Positions 24,232-36,781 of a stretch of DNA of 64,000 nucleotides are shown piece after piece. How positions within the stretch are numbered: the first letter of the stretch is position 1; each line of letters opens with the position of its first letter. A model generated the notes under the pieces. That model was not told the origin of the DNA. It was given only the letters and a program-made list of their open reading frames with translations, and did no database searches. The translations under genes and the position numbers were made by a program. Source of the DNA: Pholiota molesta (taxonomy: Eukaryota > Basidiomycota > Agaricomycetes > Agaricales > Strophariaceae); NCBI GenBank assembly GCA_014925825.1, contig JACGCK010000152.1, positions 45,525-109,524 on the forward strand, read 5' to 3'.

Positions 24232-26223
24232 GGTGGTGGGTTGTGAAGGATGGCTGGGAACCGTTGGGAACCGTCGTCGTTTGATCAGCGACGTGACATG
24301 CTGCGCCGCGCCGGCGCTCAATGCGCGTTGCCGGGACGAACGGCCCGTTGATCATGATGGGTGGCACGGTTCGACCCTACACCTCCATGTCCACCTCGCA
24401 TTCGGAATGCTCATCTTTCTAACCCTCTGAACGAACCTCGGAACCGATGGTCTCAATTGATTATTTCTTTCACGTGGTGGTTTCTCAGCTAGGCCTTTCG
24501 GAATGGAGTGATAAGTAGCGGAACTTGAGTCTGAGTGGAATTTGGAATCCTACTCGGTCTTCGAGTCAAATTCCGTGTAAAGTCGATATACACATTGGAA
24601 ATGGCTTTCAGAATCAAATTTAACAGAAACGGGTTCGGAACCGTCGAAAAACGATAGGTATGTATGTGCCCAGTTTCGCAATCATTATCCGGGTAACAGG
24701 AAGTCTCGCGAACGCGAAGCGAATCTGTGGCAGACGCAGGCAAGTGTCATTCTACTACAGGTTTGCGGATCGATATCCACGATTTAATTCGGTCGGAATA
24801 TCTCAAATCTCGCTGATTTCACCGCATTTAAATTATTTCATGAATGAATCGTTATGGAAGGTTACCGGTTCCCTCCATTAGGCGCGAACGAATAATTTGC
24901 TATGTAGATGACTCGAAATTCTTCCGTTTGAGATCTGGAGAGGTCAGATCTCCTTGACCATGCCGTTTGAAATAAGTGATTTGGTCCGATACATCAGCTT
25001 TTGGCACTTTGCCACCCATTTTGAGCTCCAACAAGGAATAGCCCAAGCTGGGGGCGTTCCAGAAGCTATGGGGCAGATTTGGGGCAGATATCGGCGTCAG
25101 TAATGGAAACGCGATCAATTGATGAAGTTCACTTTTTTCCCTCTGATATATTTTGTGGGTAAAATGTCGAGTCAGATTTCGAGTGGAGGGTATTAGCCTG
25201 TGTTAGCGTGCTTGCATTCGAGAATTCTGATTTTCCATGCGGCGCCTTGCGGCGCTAGGCCACTCAGAATTAGATCAGGTCCCGCAGATGATGAGCGTAC
25301 AGCGTATGCGGGTAGAAGGTGTGGCGCATGTTCGCTGCGGTCGACGACTGAGGAGCTCAAAAAGAGGGAGTGTCCTGGGTACAGGATTTGATACGTTGAG
25401 ACGACGTGGGCGCGGCGTATAAAGGTAGAAGGCGCAGAGCCGTCGCGGCCCGCTGACGAACGCTGCAAGGGTAGGCAAACGGTCAAACCTGTCAAACTCC
25501 TGAGGAAGATTACTGGCGCCGTATTTGCTGTGTACGGGTTTAGGGAAAAAACAGAGAGATGGTGGAGTCGGAGATCGATGGGCGATGGACGGCGAAATAA
25601 ATCGATATGCGGAAAGAAGGCTGTAGTCTGCTATAGTTTGGGAGACCGGAAAAGGGTCCTATATCCATAAGAAATGGTTAATTAAGACTATTAAATTAAA
25701 GTGGACAAATGGACGGTAAGTGCCAGGAAAATATACCTGACGTTGCCTGTCCAATTCTTTGATGCCGGGGATATGATCCTTGAAATAAAATTAAAAAAAG
25801 AAAGAACGCCGAACTCCTGATTTCTGATTCAGCACATGGCTGAGAGCGAAAGCGCGGCGTATAACGGCTGGTTTAAGCGCTGAGAGACGAGTAGAACGGC
25901 TGTTCTAGGCTGTCAGAAAATGGTGCGTTCAGCGAATTTTTTGGGAGCTGGCAAAGCTTGGCACATGAAGGTCGCGGTTCCGGGGGAGATGAGACAGAGA
26001 TCGGGCAGAAACTGTTGGAAACTTGGACCATGGGAGTATTGGCATCGATGGCAGGGTCTGGAGAGCGTCGCAGGACGTTGCTTGGACGGGATGATCCGGG
26101 GAAGGGACGGTGGAGGATGAGGGGGGCTTATCTTGGAAGGACAACAAGGGACAACAAGTGCAGAGGTCGCTGATTTGCTTTTCTACTGCTGATCCACCTG
26201 CTCCACCCGCCCCATCCCCAGCC
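24232..26223. other. 2-kb divergent intergenic region
   Basis: Lies between the S28 peptidase and the SNF1 beta-subunit gene, so it holds both promoters. Open frames here (for example 25193-25495) have no recognisable similarity. A GCGGCGCCTTGCGGCGC imperfect palindrome is near 25238. Nothing else was seen. Confidence 0.45.
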
Positions 26224-29156
26224 ATGGGCAACTCCGCTTCCTCCGCTGCCAGCAATCGCCCGCCACCGTCACAGGCCCAGCAAGCGCTCCTTCTAGCTGC
26301 CCAGGGCCAGTCGACGGTCGCCGCCGCAGCTAGCACCAGCTCCAACGCCCAGACCAGCTCGCCCGCAAGGGTGCGCACCCCATCGATCTCCCCGGGGCCA
26401 GGGAACCCCCATCGCTCGCTGCGCTCCAAGAAGCGCAGTCTCGAGCTTCCCGACCTCGCCTCCCTCTCACTCACGCCCGCCGCAGCACCCTACGGTGCGG
26501 CCTCCGTCGCGGGGCGCGCCCAGGCGCCCCAGACGAAGACCGCATCGATCCCCATCCCCGTCTCGCCCCAGGCCCACAACCCGTTCAACCACTACCAGCA
26601 CGCGAACGATCTCGAGCCCGTGCAGCGCACGACTATCATTCTCCCCAGCACCACCGATATGCGACGCGATCTCGCTGCCGCCGCGATGCACTACCCCCAG
26701 CCGCCATCCACACACCAACCGTTCCCATCCCCGTTCCCATCCGCGCGGCGCGGCCATCGCGACGAACGACAGGAACGAGAACGGCAGGAGCGACAGGAGC
26801 GACAGGACAGGCAGGACCGCCTGGACAGGGAAAAGCAGGAGCGACAGGATCGCATCGCCCGCGATCAGTACCAGCGCGATCATCCTCAGCAAAAATCGTA
26901 CAGGTCCCAGCAGCAGACGGGTGCCCCCCGTGGACGTCAGCAGCCGCCCTCCGCGCAGCATCAAGCGCAGGTGCAACGCATCCAGGAGCTGTATGACCGC
27001 AGCCTCGAACCACCCGCGCCGCCGTCGAGCCCTGCTGAGCCCAGCCACGCGCAGAGACCGTCCCGTCGCCAGGAAGTCGTCCGCTCATCTATCCCCATCC
27101 TGCTCGGCAAGAAGACGAAGCCGCCGCCGCCTGTCGAGGAAGTCAAGAACACCCTCGTCGAGGAGCCCATCCTCGAAGCCGTTCCAATCAAGATCACATG
27201 GAAGGGCGGCGGCTTGGAAGTCATCCTTGCGCGAGCAGGTGACGATGATTGGAAGGGACGCCAGCCCATGCAACGAGAGTGAGTGATTTGCTTACTTTGA
27301 TTTTTCTTGGTCCTTTCTTGTTTGCTCTTCTATATCAGAGAGATGTCCTTGTACTGCCAGTTTAACATCTGATTTGAGTGGATCACTCACTGTCGATGTC
27401 AGCTATGGCCAATGGATATTGACCTCTTCTGCCCTGGTCTCTGCCATCATGTCATCAGCACTGAACAAGAACTGGTGTCTTCTCTCATCTTTTGTCTTTT
27501 TCTGCTCACCTACTCCATCTATCTCACTCCCCGGAATGGTAGCCCACTGATCTTTCATGGATCCATTCCAAAACCACTTACCATCTCACTGCTATTGCAG
27601 CACATTTTGTCTCCTGAGCCCACCTTAGCTTCAAAAAAGCAGCTGGGTTTCTATATCTGGTTTGATATTTTGTACTGCATTGCGTGATTTTGTTTTTGGT
27701 TTAATGGGATCACGATTGATTTAGTACATACCTTCGCCACCGATGACAGTGCGTAGGGATGCGACTACCGTTTTTGTTCTCTTTGTGAACTCTTTCCAGT
27801 GAACGAACAAAACTGATCTGACATACTTTGTTCATAGAAGCCCTGATTCGAACGTCTGGTCAGTGACCGTCGACCTCCTCCCAGGAACACATCATGTTCG
27901 TTTCCTCGTCGACGGTATCTGGCGCGTCGCAGACGATCTTCCAGCTGCCGTTGATGACCAAGGCTCTCTCGCCAACTACGTTGCCGTCCCACTAGCCACC
28001 ACCGCTGCGGCCGCTGCTGCTGCAGCCTCGGCCGCCACCACGCCTGGCGCTCTCACACCCGTCATCGCTGCCGCTCCTCCTCCCCCTGCCCTCAATCTCC
28101 CTCCGCCGCCGCTTAAGCACCTTGTGCCCGGCCACAGCTTCTGGTCCGCTGAATCCTCTGCGGACGGCGACGATGACGACCGTCCTCCTAAAATCGACAT
28201 CAAGAACCACCCCTATGCCAGCCCCGCTGCCGTCGCGTACATCCAGGCGACATGGACGGACGTCCTCCCGCCCGAGCTCATCGAGGCGGCGAAGGAGGAG
28301 GAGGCCTACCTCAACGCGTCTGCGGGCCAGTACGACGGCCACGGCAGCACGCGCGTCACCGGCTTCGTGCCTGCGCCTAATATCCCCCCTGCGCCCGGCC
28401 TGCCGCGCCATCTGGACAAACTCATTTTGAACTCGAAGGTGGGCGAGCAGAAGGCGGCGGCGAGCAGCGGTGGGAGCAATGCCGGCGGCAGCAGCCCGCG
28501 CCGGGGCAGCAAGAAGGATGCGGCGGCCCTGGGCGGCGTTGGGAGCGGCCAGGCTGGCGGGAAGCGCGAGCGCAGGGACCGCGAGAGGGACCGCGAGGAG
28601 CGGCGGGACCGAGAGCGCGGCGAGCGCGAGCGGGGCGAGCGTGCGACGCGCAGCCGCCGCGGGAACCTGCCGCCCGCGCCGCCGCCGAGCGAGACAGGCG
28701 ACGACGATTACTACGAGTACCCCGCGCCCGCGACGCAGAGCCCGTACATGCCCGCGCAGCTGCTGAAGCTGCACACCGCGCCGATGAACACCGCCGCCGC
28801 GATCCAGGCGAACCTCGCGGGGCCGTCGTACGCCGCGGGGGGCGGGCAGAGCAGCTCGCTGCCCACGGGCACGTCGGCGGGGTACGCCGGCGCGGGGGGC
28901 GTGTCCGCGAGCTCGTCGGGCGGGGCGCTGGCGGCCGGCGCGGGCTCGGGCAGCACGTCGGCGGCGACGTCGACGGCGCCGAGCGGGACGAACACGCCGC
29001 AGCAGGCGTCTACGGGGGGCTCGGGCACGCCCACGGGCCCGCTGTCGCCGCACCAGACGCCGCCAAAGGGCGTCCCGCAGTGGGGCGTCATCCAGGCGCG
29101 CACGCCGGGCGCCGGGCAGCAGACCTCGCCGCCCATCACCCGGCGCGAGCAGGCCC

Positions 29157-29187
<31 letters not shown>

Positions 29188-30017
29188 GGGGTACACGGCG
29201 CCGTTCGCGAGCCAGGGCTTCGCGGGCCCGGGCTTTGGCCAGGTGGCGGGGTACACGGCGCCTGCGATGGAGCGCACGGCGCTGAGTGGCTCGCGCGCGA
29301 TTACGCTGGACGATGCGAATATGCCGCCGCTGACGGACGACAACAGCGTTCTGCCGGTCCCGAGCCATGTCGTCTTGCACCATTTGTGTACGAGTGCGAT
29401 TCGGAACGGGGTGTTGGCTGTGGCCAACACGACGAGGTATAGAAAGAAGGTGGGTTCTTTTTGTTTTGTTTTTTGTCTGGCTTTCTTTTCTTTTTTCGTG
29501 GAGGTGTTCGGGTTTGGGGGCTTGGCTTTTGGGCGGTCGTTGTTTTTTTGTGGTGATGATTTGTGGTGATGAGGAAGAGAATGATAACAGGGGGCCGTCA
29601 TCGTCTTTGTTGTCGCGACAGTCAAGAGATCGTGGCTAATCGATGGCTTGTGGATGGGTTGGAATATGTTGGGGCCACGACGCGCTTGATTGTTCGCTCG
29701 GTCCTTGTGTCCGTCAGGGTTTGGCTTGAGGTTGGGCCGTGGATAATGATGGCCCATTTCCATGGAAGGTGGATATATATGTTGTCACGGTTGGAATTCT
29801 GGACGGGTGAATGCCGAGGCATTGAAAGGTCGGTTTGGACGAGCTGGCTCGAAGCGATGTTGAATTCTTTCTCTCTTTCCCATCAACGGGCCACAATTTT
29901 TTTTCTTCTTCTCGTTTTGTGTTTATTTTGAACGAATTTCTAGTCTGGTTATACCGTTACTGACTTCTCTTTTCTCTCCTCTAGTATCTAACCACCATCT
30001 ACTACAAGCCGACCTAG
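26224..30017 (+). CDS. GAL83: SNF1/AMPK beta subunit, very long
   Basis: Regulatory scaffold of the SNF1 (AMPK) kinase, linking catalytic alpha and gamma subunits for glucose-derepression and energy signalling. Exons 26224-27278, 27838-29449 and 29985-30017 give 899 residues in an unbroken frame. It starts MGNSASSAASNRPPP, with a possible N-myristoyl Gly2. After an Arg/Gln/Asp-rich region comes the glycogen-binding CBM48: ITWKGGGLEVILARAGDDDW, then SVTVDLLPGTHHVRF and VDGIWRVADDLP. The alpha/gamma-interacting domain starts at PGLPRHLDKLILNSKVGE and ends HVVLHHLCTSAIRNGVLAVA plus YLTTIYYKPT. About 300 Gly/Ala/Pro/Ser-rich residues interrupt that domain. The two introns are 559 and 535 nt, ten times the local norm. 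The start at 26224 gives the conserved N-terminus; a longer frame upstream begins with GTG. Confidence 0.88.
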
Positions 30018-31333
30018 AGACCTGCGGTTCACTTCATGACCTCGCCACCGTTCTTGAAAGCTACTCGGCGGTCATGTAAACCCGTTTCGACATCTTCTCT
30101 CTTTCTATCCTCCAACCCCATATTCTGGCCTCGAAAAATTACCCAGCAGCAATTCATACCCCAACGACTGCCTTCTCTCCCCTTCTACCTCCTCTCAACG
30201 CCGCGCTTCTCTTCTTCCTTATTTCGATACCTCTCCGAGTTCCGACGCGCGATCCCACATCCTTGATTGTGCAGACCTTCCCAACCTCCAAGCCCCCCTC
30301 ACCCATACACAGGCGGATAAATCGCCGATTCACCGATATGTTTACTAGACAAGAGGAGTGGTCAAATGCCACGAAAAAACCGCCTAGATGATTTGGATAA
30401 TCCACCCTCTTTCCGTGGCTTGCTGGCGCTCTCCCTTCCAGCGCCTGCGGGCCCCACACCGGATCTTTTTGTTGTTGTAACAGTATTGTATGCGTGCTTC
30501 AGTGTAAGTGGCTCGCCTCAGGGGGCTGGCAAGGTTTTCTGGCTCCTTTATATTTCTTTCTTCACATGTTTTTCTGCTTCATTTTCTCTGATCTTTCTCG
30601 TTCTGCATAAATTCCTATCTCTCGCCTCTTTTTGCTTTATCTTTTTACCCTCCCATACACCTTGCCTAACCCATAAATTCTCTGTCTTACTATTTCTCGT
30701 GGATACATACAACTTCAATGTCTCAACATACACCCTGCTTTCTCTTCATCATCTCCTTTTTTTATATTCTCCGCATCTCGCTCTTCCTTCCAAAACTTCC
30801 TTCATCAGATATATCCTTCTTCCCCCTTCCTGCTCTTGTTTGCCGTGTTTTAGTTCTCTCGATATCTCATGTTCTCGTTGTTTGTTGCCGCAACTGCTAT
30901 CGAAATATAAAAGTCTGCTGTATGCTGTAACTGTCGAATGTCTTCAGAAAATTTAGGGAGAAAGTTGGGAGAAAGTCATTATCCCAATCGAAGACGAATT
31001 CGCGTCTGAATCCCCTGAAGTGACGTGACGCGACGCGATTACTCACGGTTGCCTAATCACAGGTCTAAATGGCAAATGCCGTGTAGCCCTCTTTTATGAC
31101 AGTATTTATGAATCCTATGTTCACATTGGCGTTCTCACTCTCTAATCTGGGCAGTCTCTTATTTAACAGTGAGTAAAGCCTTGATGAAATTTATATCAAT
31201 AGTATCATGCTGCCAGGACTGAATATCCAGTGAATCGTTGCAGGATTGCAAGTTGAGGATTAGCGCAGAGTGTTCAAAGGTCAACCACAACGAACTGTTT
31301 CTGCTTGTGTAGCCAGTCGAACAACATTTGAAA
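30018..31333. other. 3' flank of SNF1 beta and promoter of M64 peptidase
   Basis: Pyrimidine-rich sequence, especially 30100-30900. A 196-codon frame at 30366-30956 is open mainly because of this T/C richness and shows no family signature, so it is not called a gene. Confidence 0.5.
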
Positions 31334-33473
31334 TGCTCCTTGCATATTCCTTGATATTCTCCTTATTCATCCACGGTGAGTCTTCTAGAAGGAGTTTTGT
31401 TTGAAAGCGGTTTATTGATCATTGTAATCCTGTAGGATATGCTGCTGAACATGCCAAAAACCTCTTTGGATGGAGCTCTTGCGAAAGCGGCCATCGTCTA
31501 AACCATCAAGGAGTATGCGACAAGCAACATCGCATCAACTTCAATGTGCAAACGGGCCTATCGTTCGAAAGCCAAGTCACGGCCTCTCCTCCTCCTTTGG
31601 AAATAGTACCCCTTCTCATCTCGGGCCGTCCTCCAACCGTGTCGATTTCGTCTTCTTCTCGGACGGCTGTAAGACTCATGAGACTATTCATTTGGCATGA
31701 AACTGAACCTCTTATCGAACGCAGACACCCCGGAAGAATACAAAAAGTTTGTTAGTGATGCTCTCAGGCTCGCTGAAGACGTCACCAAGAATCAGACATT
31801 CAACACAGTGCAACCTCTCCTGAACTTTTGGGCAGCATTTTCCCCGAGCAAAGAAGTAAGTGACGTTTAAGATATCATCGAGATCCTCTCCGATGGATCT
31901 TTTCTATTGATAGAGCGGAATTGGCGTTGGAGGTGTTCCAAAGGAGTACGTATTCTGGTCGAATTCATAGTGAACTTTTCTCATCCTCGTTTATTTTATT
32001 TTACTTTAGCACGCCTTTTGGACTGTATCGAGATGGGACCGAACTGAGAGGCGTATACTACGAACATCCGGAAGTCGGCAAAGCTGCTTGTGACGCGATG
32101 GGAGACCAATGCGATTATCCTATCTTACTAGGCGCGTTTCAGCGAAAAGCTGCATTTTACAGAAACATGGCTTAACAATGTTTGGACAGGGAACGACCCA
32201 CTCTATGGCGGTGAGTTTTCGATTGTTTCATTTAGTGCCCGAATTTTTGAATAATTTGTACTGTTGATCAGGTCTTGGTGGGCAATTCACGTATGTTTGC
32301 TACCTATTTTAAATTTCAAAGAAATTGACTTACGCCAATAGAGTCATCACGGCATCCATTTTGAACGGCCCTCTTGTCCTCCGCCATGAACTTGGTCATT
32401 CAATTCTTGACGTCGGTGAAGAATACGATGGCGGATTTGCGTATTTTGGTCGAAACGCTGCACACGCTCAAGCTCTTCCATGGAAACAATGGTTGTCGGA
32501 TCCTTCTAGGGTTGATGCCACTGGTGGGCCGTACGTTGAACGCTCAGTAATGGCGATGCAAGCCTATCCATGGACCTTGCTCAACATCAGTACTCCTTGG
32601 GCAATCAACTTTACATCTTCTGGTGCATATTCTCGATACTCATTACAATTCTCCTTGTCTGGATTGCCACACAAGCAAGATTTGCGCGTTACCTTGGACG
32701 ATGTTGATCTTCGATGGGTACCTAGGCCCGATATTGGAATGGACCGATGGTTCTATAACTTCCATTTTACAGAGCCATTAACTCCCGGACAACACCAACT
32801 TAAGTTTACTCTTCTAAATGGTGATAAACAAGGGTCAGCTCAGTTGTGCAGCACCGAAGTCCTTGAATTTGGAACTGAAGAGGAGTAAGTTTATTGTGAA
32901 ACTTTTGCATACCTACCTAAAACTTGTAATAGGTTCGTTTCTGAGCCGGGATTCTACAGCTTATATCCGACGTAAGTCTTTTTGCCTATGGACATTCTCG
33001 AGGGGATTCAACCATTTATTTGACTTGACAGATATTCAGAAAAGAACGAGACCAGTTACCGCCCTACCAACGAAGATTGTCTCATGAGGGCCGTCGCAAC
33101 CCCCAACTTCTGTAAAGTCTGCTTGGAAACTCTATGGCTCCATCTTCTCAAAGGAGTGTCCCTCGTCGACTCTATCGAAGAAAGTTGCGAGAAATCGCAA
33201 GCCGTCACTTTCAAAGTCCTCTCCCTCAATCTTCTGCCTCTGGCCCATCTTCGCAAAGTTCCTGCTATTCCTAAAGAGGCTTATTCTATTATCTGGAAGA
33301 AGGATGGAGATCTGCTATCCGATTTTACTAATAAAACGCGGATACAGATCGATGCTGGTAATTCGGTCGGCGAATATATTGTGCACGTCAAGTTTTTTAC
33401 GGAAGAAATCAGGCTGGAGACTTCGAGAACGGAGACATACGCGTCCCATATAGTTCGAGATGTATGTAAATGA
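31334..33473 (+). CDS. secreted metallopeptidase, M64 (IgA peptidase) family
   Basis: Zinc metallopeptidase of the M64 family, about 540 residues, probably secreted. Ten exons fit: 31334-31376, 31436-31668, 31725-31855, 31914-31945, 32010-32131, 32190-32210, 32272-32290, 32342-32884, 32933-32971 and 33032-33473. The N-terminus MLLAYSLIFSLFIHGYAAEH is a signal peptide. The zinc site is HELGHSILDVGEEYDGG (HExxH plus downstream Glu). Other family landmarks are FNTVQPLLNFWAAFSPSK, STPFGLYRDGTELRGVYY read as DTPFGLYRD after splicing, and LYGGLGGQFTVIT. One base is missing near 31624 (before PSSNRVDFVFFSDG). The intron at 32132-32189 seems to start with GC. Fungal members are known only from sequence; the bacterial name IgA peptidase does not imply that substrate. 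Confidence 0.87.
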
Positions 33474-33928
33474 TTGTACACGTTCTGTTTCTGAATATCA
33501 TCCACAACATGAGTGAGATGGGTATCTTGCCGGACTGCTTCAATCAATCAGGCAGGGTTATGTACATATGCCTTATCGCGGCCCTATTAATTCAAGCAGA
33601 ATTGACTTTGGTGGCCAGGATCCCGAACCAATTCAAGCCAATAATAACGATTTTGCCACTGGTGAGCCTCAGCTCGAACCTGCTCGAAGAGTCGAAACCC
33701 ATTGCGAACCCTTGGCACCCAGATCGCGTCAATTTCCTCGACGCGTGAAAGGAACGGTCACGTGATGTTGGTCCGGCGCGGTTGCACGTGTAGCAGTGTT
33801 AGTGTAGGGCAATTTGAATTTGAACACTCTTCCCCAACTCTTCCCCTGACCCTCCCATCCCGATTTCCTTTCCTCCAAACCATAGTCCTTGAATCTGCTT
33901 CTACTGGGATAGGGATAGACGAAGAATA

Positions 33929-36493
33929 ATGCCAGTAAGTTGATATCCAACGTCTCTTTGATGAATTGTGATATTCATTCCTCTGGACAGAAAGAGCTCG
34001 CGGCGGCAGATGTCAAATATGAAATCGACAACCTACGCCATAATCTATTTCTTGAGGAGACCGAAGACAGCTGGGAAAAGATTGGAAAATCTATTACCTC
34101 CTTGATCAAGATATGCGAGAATGGCGGCTACGACGCAAATCCGTCAGAACTGGTCACTGCCCTACGATCTTCACACCGACCCATCATCAGCGCCATGAAT
34201 TCCGAAAGAACACGACTATGTCTTATTCCTCTAGAGCTTTTCAGCACATTGGCGTCCGTGATGGGGGAGAATTTGAACAATTGCTGCCATTGTTCATGCA
34301 ACCTTTATTAACGATCTGTGCCCGCACCAACAAAGTCATCATCAACCGCGCCCGCGCCTGTATCTTCTCCATCATCGAATACACCCAATCAGCAGTTTTG
34401 CTCACTTACTTCCTACAAAACATTAAGGACAAGTCAGCTACTCTGAAAGTTGTTGCCGTGGAAGGGACGTTGGCCTGTTTGAACTCTTGCAACCCTCCCG
34501 ACATTGAAAAGGAGCCGCGAGCCCTCGAGATCGAAGCCATCATCCGTGCCTCAGCTCGTGATGCCAACGCGGATGTGAGGAAGATTAGTAGGAAGATGTT
34601 TGAAAGCTATCGGATTTTATTCCCCTCCAGGGTCCTCAAGTATGTTGTTTACCACTCCCATAGCTTTTCGATCCCAACTAATTTCAATATCCCTCTAGCT
34701 TTACCGGACCACTCAGTCCCACAACAAAGAAATATCTCGATATAAAGCCAACGACTGTAGCATCTAAGCCCATGCCCACTGCGCCCTCGACAACTCGGAT
34801 GAAGACCGAAACTAAGCCTTCGACCGCTACGACTTCTATAGCGAAAGCTGGCCACAGTCGGACTACATCTTCGACTCTCTCTACTAATACAGTGAACAAT
34901 CAAACTCGTACTGCAGCTCCAACTATGACCCGGATTACAAGAAAGGAACCCACCCCCGCATCTTCCGCCTCGTCTGCCCCCTATGTCCCAGTGCGGCCTG
35001 TGCAGCCAACAAAATCCCTCTCTGAATCTCAAAGGACGATTACACAAAGAACGGTAGCTCCTACAACTTCTACCACCGGACCTGTCAGGATGGCCTCCAC
35101 GCAGGACCAAAAACGTCCCGTACCGCCTGTACGCTCACAATCTAGCACTATATCTCGGGTCGCAGGTGCAGCTTCTTCCTCTACGGGGGCTAATCGACTC
35201 CAACTCAATTCTGGAAATCCGTCCACAACTGCCTCAGGATCGATGCCTGTGACTACAGGACCTCGACGTGTGCCTATGCCAGCGCCCATGCCAGCGCCAG
35301 CTCCACCCAAAGAGAAGGAAGGACCAAAGAGGCCCGCGCCGAAAGTTGACAACGCCACTTCTAATGCCACTTCTACTAGGCAGCGCCCTATTATTCCTGC
35401 CGCGCCTATCAAAAAGAAACCCATTTCTATTGCTCCTTCCGTGAAAGACCGCGCACCTGCTGCCGCCAAGCCTACTACAACAAAAGCTAGATCGACAGTA
35501 TCGTCAGTTCCTGTTGCCTCTGCCAGCTCGACCGCGACTACTGGTAGCACTGCAACCACTACGAGACCCTTGGTGGTTGCCAAAGCTAAGCCTCAATGGG
35601 GTGGCAGGCCTGCGCCGACAAAGGCTGTTCCAGGCGCATCCCAGAAACCCGCACCAAGTGCGTTGGCGCGAAAGCCTTCCAGTCGCGTTCTACCAAAAGC
35701 GGCACCCTCGAAGATCCGGCCAGTTACTCCTGCTATGGTTGCCCTGCCTCCGTCGCCGACACCTGAAGAAGAGGAAGTCGTTGCAGAAGTTGTTGCTGCA
35801 GATGTCAAGACAAACGACCAAATTAAAGCTGAAGAAGAAACTCAGACGGAAGAGCGCGTTGAAGAGCACGTCGAAGAGCCAGCTGAAGAAATCCTCGAGC
35901 AGATTAATCACGTTGCGTCGTCGCCTACCCCTGATGCTGAAAACGTCCAGAAAGAGAAAGAAATCGAACAACCAGAGGCCACCGAGGACGAGTCGGAGCA
36001 CAATGGAGAAAACGACCTTACTCCTCGCAGCGAGGAAACCGACGAAAGCGACCATTCGTCCAACGGAAACCACGTTCCACAAACACCACAAGCACTGCTT
36101 GCTCTTCCTACTGCTAACCACCCAGCCGTCGCATCCAAGACGCCCATATCCGCACTGCTCTCTTCCATCGAGCAAGGCTTCGCATTCTCACCCATCACAC
36201 CCCTCTCGCCCGCCGACCTTTACCTTCCCAACGCGAACGGCGCCACACCCTACAGCCATCAAACGCACGCCGTGCACCTCCAAGGCCCGCGCCAGCCGTT
36301 CAACTACGCCCTGCATGCGCCTCATGCGAATGGTGTCTTTTCCGGGTTCACGTTCGCTGACGTGAAGAAGGAAGAGGAGATGATTCGGGGAGATATTGGG
36401 GTGATCAAAGTCAGCGATCATAATAAGCTCTTCGCGCAGGCTGGGCTGGACGATGCTGCGAGTCGTCATGCTTTCATAGAGCTGAACCAATAA
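33929..36493 (+). CDS. CLASP-type TOG-domain microtubule protein
   Basis: Resembles the N-terminal HEAT/TOG array of CLASP proteins, which stabilise microtubules. About 816 residues in three exons: a 6-nt first exon 33929-33934 (Met-Pro), 33991-34639 and 34699-36493. The helical-repeat part reads DVKYEIDNLRHNLFLEETED, EQLLPLFMQPLLTICARTNK, INRARACIFSIIEYTQ and ANADVRKISRKMFESYRILF. Then comes a long basic Ser/Thr/Pro-rich region and an acidic Glu-rich segment, ending with FAQAGLDDAASRHAFIELNQ. One G is missing from the G5 run near 34265, where the frame steps from VMGE to EFEQLLP. The tail is low complexity and only its length and charge are informative. Confidence 0.78.
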
Positions 36494-36781
36494 CAAAGGT
36501 TGGGGGTAGTCGTCGATAGTTGCCTTGGTTTCTTTATATTTTTCTCTCATTTTCTGCTTCCTGCTTTCACGCTATAAATACGGATTTTTTCTGGTTCTTA
36601 TTTAATCAATCATGTTTTAGATTGCGATCAACCTTTTCATGACTTCAGATCTTCACATTAAGTTGTCTAGCAGGTGTAGGTTTTGAGTACAATACATTAT
36701 GTCGTGTATACGTGTCTATGAAATCGTAGTTCTCTATGTCACACAGTTCTATCTCAAAATCCATCTAAGTAATTCTTAGCA

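Noticed and set aside
24120..24367. Alternative frame 24038-24367 extending the S28 gene upstream
   Set aside because: The frame gives Arg/Pro-rich sequence, whereas the frame starting at 24231 gives a clean signal peptide and the family N-terminus.
26467..27088. Long minus-strand frames opposite SNF1 beta exon 1
   Set aside because: Same explanation: high GC and codon bias of the opposite strand keep them open.
27992..29383. 463-codon open frame on the minus strand inside the SNF1 beta gene
   Set aside because: It is a shadow of the GC-rich coding strand: Arg/Ala-rich, no start context, no domain. The plus-strand frame carries CBM48 and the interaction domain.
30366..30956. 196-codon frame rich in Phe, Ser and Leu, looking like a membrane protein
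   Set aside because: The frame is open because the DNA is T/C-rich 3' flank; no family signature, no conserved splice context.
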